From Clarkia xantiana subsp. parviflora (taxonomy: Eukaryota; Streptophyta; Magnoliopsida; Myrtales; Onagraceae), in assembly GCA_036873135.1 (NCBI GenBank), contig JAPTYO010000007.1, forward strand, positions 20,256,763 through 20,320,762: a DNA stretch of 64,000 bases, read 5' to 3'. Below, piece after piece: positions 57,406-64,000 of this stretch; positions within the stretch are counted from its first letter, which is position 1, and every line of letters starts with the position of its first letter. The position numbers and the translations under genes were made by a program. The notes beneath the pieces were generated by a model. It saw only the letters and a list, made by a program, of their open reading frames with translations. It searched no databases and was not told where the DNA came from.

Positions 57406-57957
57406 TATATATGTAAAATTAAAATTATTAAAACAAAAAGAGAGGGCGAATAATAAACTAAAGAACTGAAATTGAATGAAATATATGTAAATTTTGTGCC
57501 CCGTCAATCATAGTTTATTAGGTTAATTTAATAAACAAATCAAGTATTTGATATTTTTAAAATACCCTTATATGATAAACTACTTTATTTTGATTGTAAA
57601 TTTGTAATAATGATGTATAAATTGTTTGGATATGGACTGAAATAATGAATGATTAATTTATGACTTCATAATGTTCTATTCAAGCGAAACTGCGAGAATA
57701 TTGGTGAAGCAAATTATTGCTCATAAGATTAAGTGAGAGAGTCAAATTGATAACCCGTGAGTTGACCACCATACAATGATTTGAGTTGGGTATTGAAAAA
57801 TGACTTATTACAAATTGTGAGTTTGGTATTAGTTTGATGTTTGAATGCATTTGACACAATCCGCAACTCACCCAATCTGTCACTTAGCTAACCCGCGGGT
57901 TCAGTCTTCGACCCAAATGAAACCCATAACTTTTTTTTTTCTTTTTTTTTTTTTTCC
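57406..57957. other. AT-rich intergenic DNA
   Basis: No gene seen. Ends in a poly-T/C tract (57931-57960). Confidence 0.5.
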
Positions 57958-59644
57958 TTTTGTGGACTAAAAAACAAAAAAGACTTATATAAATAAAATA
58001 AATCAAAAAATAACAACAATAAAAAATAATACCTAAACTAACATCAAACGCAGGACGGCCCTGCGTGAGAAAATTACCTGCTGTGCCTAGGGGTGGCAAC
58101 GGGTCACGGGGAATCCGTAACCCGCGGAGCCCCGCCCCGATTTTGACCCGTTGATCCGCGATCCGTGACCCGTGGGGCGGGTACGGTTTTGGGGTCGTCC
58201 CGCCCTGTTGATCCGCCCCGCCCCGTATGTGGATAATTTATATATATATTACACATATTTATATAAAACTATATAGGTAATATAATACATAGTTAAAATA
58301 ATTAGGATTTGTGACTTGTATTTGGATTTGAAGTTAAATTTATTATTTGTGATTTAAATTTTAAATTGAATTTGTATATGGTAAATATATAATTTATGGT
58401 TTAAATTGCTAATATTATATAATATACCACTAATAGGTGACCCGCGGGTCGACCCACCCCGCCCCGTGAACTGTGTGGGGCGGGTACGGATCGACCATCT
58501 CGACCCGCGGGGCGGGTACGGGGCAAGCGATACCCGCCCCGACCCGCCCCGTTGACATCCCTAGGCCTGTGCCAAGTAGGTGGGCCCAACTTGAGCCCTG
58601 CACGTGGCTTGTAAAGTCCAAGCCGGCAATAAAAAGGGAATCACCTTCTAGTGGGTCCCACAAGAAAGTGGGACCCACAAATTTATTTTTTATTTTAAAG
58701 AATATTATTTTTGGAAGAAATCTATTTTTAGAATTGATGAATAATTTTTAAAATATGTAAATTTTAAAATATTAAAAAAGTTACAAAAATGTAAAATATT
58801 TTTTTAAGAATAAGACAAAACATCAATTATTTATTTGTTGATTTTTCTATTTATATTAAAGAATTTGTATATTTTTCAAATTTTCATAAATATTAAGAAA
58901 GCTACTAAAAATGTTAAAATAGAATTTTTAAGAATAAGATCAATAAATCAATTATTTTTTTTGTATTTTTTTTTATTTAATATGATTAGATGACTATGTC
59001 TAATAATATTATATATATTTTGGTCATACAATGGAATGGTATTCTAAGACATATTTATCCAAAATATATATATAATATCATATGATAAATTATTTCTATC
59101 TGCCATGTTAATTAAATGGTAATTTTATGTTTTATTTTTTCTAGTGTATATCTGAATATTTGGCCAAAATATATATATAATATCGTTAGACATATTTATT
59201 CAATTATATTAAATTTTGGAAAGTTAAAATAATATATAAATTATTTATTAAATAGAAACATCAACAAATAAATAATTAATGAATTTGTCTTTTTTTAAAA
59301 AAAAATATTTTACATATTTTTTATCTTTTTTAATATTTACCTATTTTAAAAATTATTTATCAAATCTAAAAAGGATTTTTTACAAAAAAAAATATTCTTT
59401 AAAAATATTATGTGTCCCACTTGCTTGTGGGACCACTTGATGGTGATTTCCTTTTTTAACGCCAGCTTGGGTTTTAGAAGCCACATGCAGCAGGAGGGCT
59501 CAAGTTGGGCCCACCTTTAGCACAGTAATTTTCTTACGCAGGACCGTCCTGTGTGTGATGTTAGTTTAGGTATTATTTTTTTATTGTTGTTATTTTTTGA
59601 TTTATTTTATTTATATAAGTCTTTTTTGTTTTTTAGTCCCAAAA
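57958..59644. mobile_element. 1.7 kb foldback element (near-complete hairpin)
   Basis: The arms start TTTTGTGGACTAAAAAAC and end GTTTTTTAGTCCCAAAA. About 420 bp of the left arm (57958-58087 plus 58567-58860) pairs with 59225-59644 in reverse. Examples are acctaaactaacatca/tgatgttagtttaggt, gtgggcccaacttgagccc/gggctcaagttgggcccac and atttatttgttgat/atcaacaaataaat. Part of the loop pairs too (attttggtcata / tttggccaaaat). The left arm is interrupted by the MITE at 58088-58563. It encodes no protein. A transcript would form a long double-stranded stem. Confidence 0.85.
58088..58563. mobile_element. GC-ended hAT-like MITE nested in the foldback element
   Basis: Termini TAGGGGTGGCAACGGG and (inverse) CCCGTTGACATCCCTA. 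Subterminal GC-rich blocks are made of gacccgc/gcggg words, with an AT-rich core. ctgtgcc precedes it and cctgtgcc follows (two bases beyond the end), an imperfect 7-8 bp duplication. The uninterrupted right arm of the host hairpin shows the pre-insertion sequence. Confidence 0.8.
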
Positions 59645-61358
59645 CACCCCTACTTTTGATAATAAATAAATATAAGTTGGGCGGAATTATTATTATATAA
59701 CAAGAACAATATATATAGTCGGTCCCCAAAAGTCCAAAGATCTAAAGAATATCCTTCGTTCCGGTGGGCCTTTATAGGGTGCCCAAGCCCAAATATAGCA
59801 AAGCTGTCAGAATTGATTTTTTTTGTTACGATGAAGATCAAAACTAGAATACATAGCATACTAGGACTAGGAGTTAGAAACTCAGCTCCTCCACAACCTG
59901 TAAGGAAGAAGATTGTAGATGGATATAGATATTTAACACAAAACGTCATTTAAGTACAGCTATGCGAGAGAAAGAGAGCCAAGCCATAATACATATAATT
60001 TGTGGGTGGCATTGGCATCCGCATCGACCATAACCAAGGAACCAATGGTCCCCGGACCTAGCTAGCGCCATTGAAGAAAAATAACAAGATACATAGCTGT
60101 CCTGTCTTAATAAATAAACACCCCACACTAATCTCTCTCTTTCATTAACCATATGATATAGCAGTTTAGTGATTCACTAAATGTCTCGAATTTTAATTCA
60201 GTCTTGGAAATATTAAAAAAATATTTATGATTAGTAAGTTATTTCTTACGGTCTTATTCAATGCAACATATAAGTAAACATTATTCTAATTGTTGAGCAA
60301 ACATGCAACGGATAAGGACACCCATGAAAAATAAATAGAAAATCTCTCCCTTTTATTTCCAATTTGTCACATTTTTTGAATGAGGATATACATACCTTTC
60401 ATAAGATATTGCAATGTTATTTGCACTTATTTAGATCACATACATATACATGCTCAAAGACGACAAATTTCTGTTTCCATCATCTTTTTCGACCAGTAGA
60501 AGAAAAATCCAACAGAGTTTAACACTACATTCTCATATTAATGGACGCAATCTAAGTGAATAATTTCATGCTCTTCAAGATTTTTGAACTAAAAAACAAG
60601 AAGCCAACGGTAGAAAGAATATGACATCCACCGACACTACTCCTATTTTTAACTCTTAACTATTTTGCAACTGTGCTGCCGACAACTTAATTCGTCTACC
60701 AGCATTTGGTACGGAATATACCATCGTGGATGGACAAAATCAGTTTTTTCTTATTGACAACAGACAATTCAGTTAAAACGTGGTAATTGGATATGATAGA
60801 CATTCTGATTAGTGAGGACCAAGAAGTTCCGATTACCTCAATGGTTTGGAATTTCTGGAATGTTGATCATTTTCCATAAGCTATATGGAAATCTCCGGTT
60901 ACAAAACAATCGGATTTAATGGGAATGTTATCATACAATGTTGTCAGCGGTTGGTTTTGTCCTTTAATGGCTATTAACTAGCAATCGACCGACTCACAGT
61001 GGACAGATGAGAGCTGAGGGCATCAAATGTCTATGGCTGCTCTTTTTATTTACTCTATTTCCAGATGCATCATCAACAACAGCAATGGATAGAAAGTAAA
61101 GTACATGAGAATTGACAGGGGACTGTAACAATGATCTAAAAAAGAAAAACTAAGCAAAATGATATATGAAGAAACAAGAATAATGCAACCCCATGTAAAT
61201 GTAATGTATAGTAACAAATCGAATTGAAATTCAAGAAAGATGCAGAGATGAAGAAGAAGAAGGTGGGTGAAGAATAGACAGTAGTGTTCTTCAAGGGAAT
61301 GAATTTACCAGGTACAGATTTCATTTCTTATATCTTGGCTCTCTCCAGTCCGAACCAA
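59645..61358. other. intergenic DNA, 3' flank of the GATL gene
   Basis: No convincing coding frame on either strand. Part of 61100-61358 is probably the 3'UTR of the GATL gene on the minus strand. Confidence 0.5.
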
Positions 61359-62453
61359 TCAGTGTGATTGTTCGTACAAATCGTATGGTGCCCAGAGTGA
61401 GTCCAGTGGGCATGGCCTTTTGGTGTCTAGCCTGAGCCATGGCTTGCCGCTGCCGGACCAGTGGAGGAGACTCACTGGACCAGGGTGCAGGTCTCTGCAG
61501 CTGCCTCTCACGTTATCCCCGCCCAATCCATGCTGGTTCCACCTATGCTCGATGGGCGCCACGCGGCCAGCAAAGACCAACAAGAACGGCGGCAATGAGC
61601 CTAGCTCGTAGATCCGGTCGCTCTTCTGGATCTCCATCCACTTCTCTATCTGCCTTCCGTACCCCACGCGCCGCCACCGCGCCAGATCTATCACCAGCAC
61701 GCCGGTGTTAAAGTAGCACGGATCTCGACCGGCGAACGTCGAGGATAGCCGCTCGTCGGACCAGAAGCGAGCGGTGAAGTACTTTGTAAAGTTAGCGTGG
61801 CAGTATTCAGGAGCGCCGATGGTTCTGGAACCCAAGCTGATGGACCAGAGCTTGGAGATGTCGTCCACCACCACCAGATCTGAATCGAGGTAAATCACGC
61901 GGCGGACGCACGGCTCTAGCAGATCTGCCAAGTAATTTCTCGCGTAGTTAAGCGGCTGCTCCAGCGCTTGCCTCACGGAGGAGGAGATTAGGTCGCGCAC
62001 AATCTCCGGATCGAAGAAATACACCTTGAACTTCAAATTAGGGAATGTGGACCGCACCAGAGTTTCCAGATAAGTCTCGGAAACAACAAAGTGAAAGAAT
62101 ACATTCTCTGGACAAGACGCATGTTGCAAAATCGAATGCACGGCGGCGACTGAGCCCCGCAGGTATTCCAAATCGAGAGTAATCGCCACGTGAACCAGGT
62201 TAGGATCGCAGACGCTGGATTTGGCGGCGTTGCCGGAACCACATTTTCCGACATTGCTGAATGTTGAGGCGTTTCTGAACGCGAATTGATAATTGTCCAT
62301 CGATTTGGAAGGGGAGAAGTCCGGCGGTGGCTTCCTCCCGGCGTGAGAGGAACGGATGGCGTGTGCTGGAGGAGGCGATTGAAAAGATGGAGAGAGAACG
62401 ATGATCGTTACCAGGAAGGAGAAGATTCCAGATAAACTGAAGGTCCATAGCAT
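61359..62453 (-). CDS. GATL: GATL (galacturonosyltransferase-like) glycosyltransferase, GT8 family
   Basis: A single-exon frame of 364 codons, full length for GATL proteins (about 340-390). A hydrophobic N-terminus ([12 protein letters not shown], residues 12-25) acts as a membrane or secretion signal. The GT8 domain begins at [20 protein letters not shown] (87-106). The sugar-nucleotide/metal site is [11 protein letters not shown] (188-198, DxD at 190-192). Further family blocks are [18 protein letters not shown] (169-186), [15 protein letters not shown] (246-260), [15 protein letters not shown] (282-296), and [12 protein letters not shown] (303-314). The HxxGxxKPW motif (331-339) is present. 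GATL proteins act in the secretory pathway on pectin and xylan synthesis; PARVUS is the best known member. The paralogue cannot be assigned. All key residues are intact. The start ATG at 62453 gives the usual signal anchor. Confidence 0.96.
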   Translation of the reverse strand: MLWTFSLSGIFSFLVTIIVLSPSFQSPPPAHAIRSSHAGRKPPPDFSPSKSMDNYQFAFRNASTFSNVGKCGSGNAAKSSVCDPNLVHVAITLDLEYLRGSVAAVHSILQHASCPENVFFHFVVSETYLETLVRSTFPNLKFKVYFFDPEIVRDLISSSVRQALEQPLNYARNYLADLLEPCVRRVIYLDSDLVVVDDISKLWSISLGSRTIGAPEYCHANFTKYFTARFWSDERLSSTFAGRDPCYFNTGVLVIDLARWRRVGYGRQIEKWMEIQKSDRIYELGSLPPFLLVFAGRVAPIEHRWNQHGLGGDNVRGSCRDLHPGPVSLLHWSGSGKPWLRLDTKRPCPLDSLWAPYDLYEQSH

Positions 62454-62980
62454 CTTGGCCCTGTGAATTCCCCTCTCACTTCTTCCTCTTGGACTTGAAA
62501 TCGAAACGATCGGCGAGAATCGAAAACACCGACGACCGCAAGTAGGCTAGGGTTCCGTTTAGGCCCGCCACGATTGGAGGCACCCTCACCGCTCCGCAAC
62601 ACCAGTAACCAACAATTAGCTGTTGTCCTAGGTGGCGCAATCAGAGCACAACTCACAGCGGCGGTCGACGTGTGGACGGGGCAGAAGCGAAGGAACATTC
62701 CATGGAACTTCAATCCGACCACCGGTGCACAGAGATAACCACACCGCGCGTCGATGACCAAATCTGCGTCCTCCTCCTCCACCTCCTCCCTCACCTAATC
62801 TTTCCCTACCCTCTGTACCGCACCTCGGAAGGTAGAGAGAAAGCGCAGAGAGAGAGGCCCAAGAATCTAGAGAGAGAGGGTAGTGTATGTATATGTGAGG
62901 AGAAATCGAAGGTTCTCTTCTCTTCTTGGTGATCACCTTTTCCGGCTCCGCTTTGCGTTTACCACCATAGAGATCCACGG
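62454..62980 (-). promoter_or_regulatory. 5'UTR and promoter region of the GATL gene
   Basis: GC-richer than its surroundings, with GA/CT-rich tracts (about 62835-62880, gagagagagg) typical of plant leaders and core promoters. Open frames here on both strands have no family resemblance and are taken as leader sequence. No clear TATA box. Confidence 0.5.
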
Positions 62981-63333
62981 CCCTAACTTACTTGCAATCA
63001 AATCATTATATAGGAATCTACAATGATTAGTTATTATTAATGGAAATTTTTTTACTCTGCATCTTCTTAGATTCAATCAATATTATAATTGGTTAATTAA
63101 TTAATACTCAATTCTAATTTCACATTAACGATGAGAATACATTTTTATATAATAAATTTAAAAAAATCCCAATATCTTTATAATAATTAACAGGACTGGA
63201 AATTCGTGTGGTATGTCGTATCGTTTTATTTGACATGTCTTTAAACATGCCGTGTTAAAATATATATTACTACTAAATACGTTCAATATAGTTGACATGA
63301 AGAGGTTGACAGACCTAAAGATAATAAATTAAA
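62981..63333. other. AT-rich intergenic DNA
   Basis: Nothing recognisable. Confidence 0.5.
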
Positions 63334-63854
63334 GGGTTAATATGTCTTTTGGTCCATGATGTTTGACAACTTTTGAGTTTTGGTCAATGATGTTTTTTTT
63401 TACCTAGTTTAGGTACCATATGTTTGCAGATTTTTTCTATTTTTGGTCTAATCGTTACATTCCGTCCATTTTTTTTTCAAGTCACGTGATCCACTCAAAA
63501 CTTTAAATTTAGTCCCCCTAATACTTTCTTAACATTTTTTTTTGTTCAATTTAGTCCCGAAGTTTCAAAATTGACCCCAATTGGACAATAGGTCCAATTG
63601 AATTTTTGAAACTTCAGGACTAAATTGAACCCAAAAAAAGTTAGGAAAGTATTAGAGGGACTAAATTGAACAAAATTGAAAGTTTAGAGTGGATCACGTG
63701 ACTTGTACATGTAAAAAAATGGACGGAATGTAACGGTTAGACCAAAACTAGAAAAAATATGCAAACATATAGTACCAAAACTAGGTAAAAAAAAACATCA
63801 TTGACCAAAACCCAAAAGTTGTCAAACATCATGGACCAAAAGACCTGTTAACCC
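63334..63854. mobile_element. foldback MULE-like MITE with perfect 9-bp TSD
   Basis: 521 bp with termini GGGTTAA and TTAACCC. Flanked by TAAATTAAA at 63325-63333 and 63855-63863, a perfect 9-bp duplication. The arms pair over about 240 bp (tggtccatgatgtttgacaa / ttgtcaaacatcatggacca), leaving a very short loop. The best preserved member of the GGGTTAA family here. Confidence 0.9.
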
Positions 63855-64000
63855 TAAATTAAAATTAAAATACACTTTAATGCAAAATTTTCATAAATAT
63901 AATAAAATGATTTAAAATTAATTAATATCATACTTTCATAAATAAATCCATATATATATATATATAATGTATAATAAAAAATTATTAGATTTATAAATAA

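Noticed and set aside
62408..62978. 116- and 128-codon frames upstream of GATL on both strands
   Set aside because: They fall in the GC/GA-rich leader and promoter; no family resemblance and low-complexity wording.

Overview
This is a plant nuclear window, almost certainly from a eudicot. Intron-rich plant gene families (Di19 zinc finger, GATL glycosyltransferase, plant A1 aspartic protease) sit in AT-rich DNA packed with plant-type transposons: Gypsy elements with a TGGCGCC primer site, a LINE tail, a tRNA-derived SINE, hAT MITEs and foldback MULE-like MITEs. I cannot name the species.

Layout. 1-5.6 kb: gene-free AT-rich DNA with MITE relics. 5.6-6.4 kb: 3' end of an L1-type LINE (minus strand). 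6.4-9.6 kb: decayed Gypsy element (5' LTR, gag, protease, RT, part of RNase H). 9.9-33.7 kb: four tandem ~2.9-3.7 kb units, each with a two-exon gene (minus strand) for a secreted 8-cysteine defensin-like/NCR-like peptide. The signal-peptide exon is only 52 nt long and is invisible to ORF calling. A foldback transposon sits at each of the three unit junctions. Units 2-4 share one hAT MITE insertion that unit 1 lacks. In unit 4 that MITE is split by a 10.4 kb LTR retroelement (21671-32075) with no polymerase, whose single long ORF reads gag, protease, then a second gag-like module. 33.7-36.6 kb: an unassigned split locus with a hAT element in its intron. 38.0-41.5 kb: complete 10-exon aspartic protease gene (minus strand). 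43.5-51.1 kb: a second, related LTR element without polymerase (minus orientation, TSD ATATG). 52.1-52.3 kb: SINE. 52.9-54.6 kb: Di19 gene (minus strand, 5 exons). 55.0-59.6 kb: foldback elements, a solo LTR and a 1.7 kb giant hairpin. 61.4-62.5 kb: intronless GATL gene (minus strand). 63.3-63.9 kb: another foldback element with a perfect 9-bp TSD.

How it fits together. The host genes are the peptide cluster (defence or signalling, secreted), a probably GPI-anchored protease, a stress-type zinc-finger regulator and a cell-wall glycosyltransferase; no pathway links them. The protease promoter region (about 41500-41760) recurs in weaker form at the left edge of the peptide array, so protease and peptide genes probably shared an ancestral duplicated block. 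Nested insertions order the events: decay of a neighbouring exon copy, then hAT insertion, then tandem amplification, then LTR-element insertion. All coordinates and splice sites were read by eye; no homology search was run.
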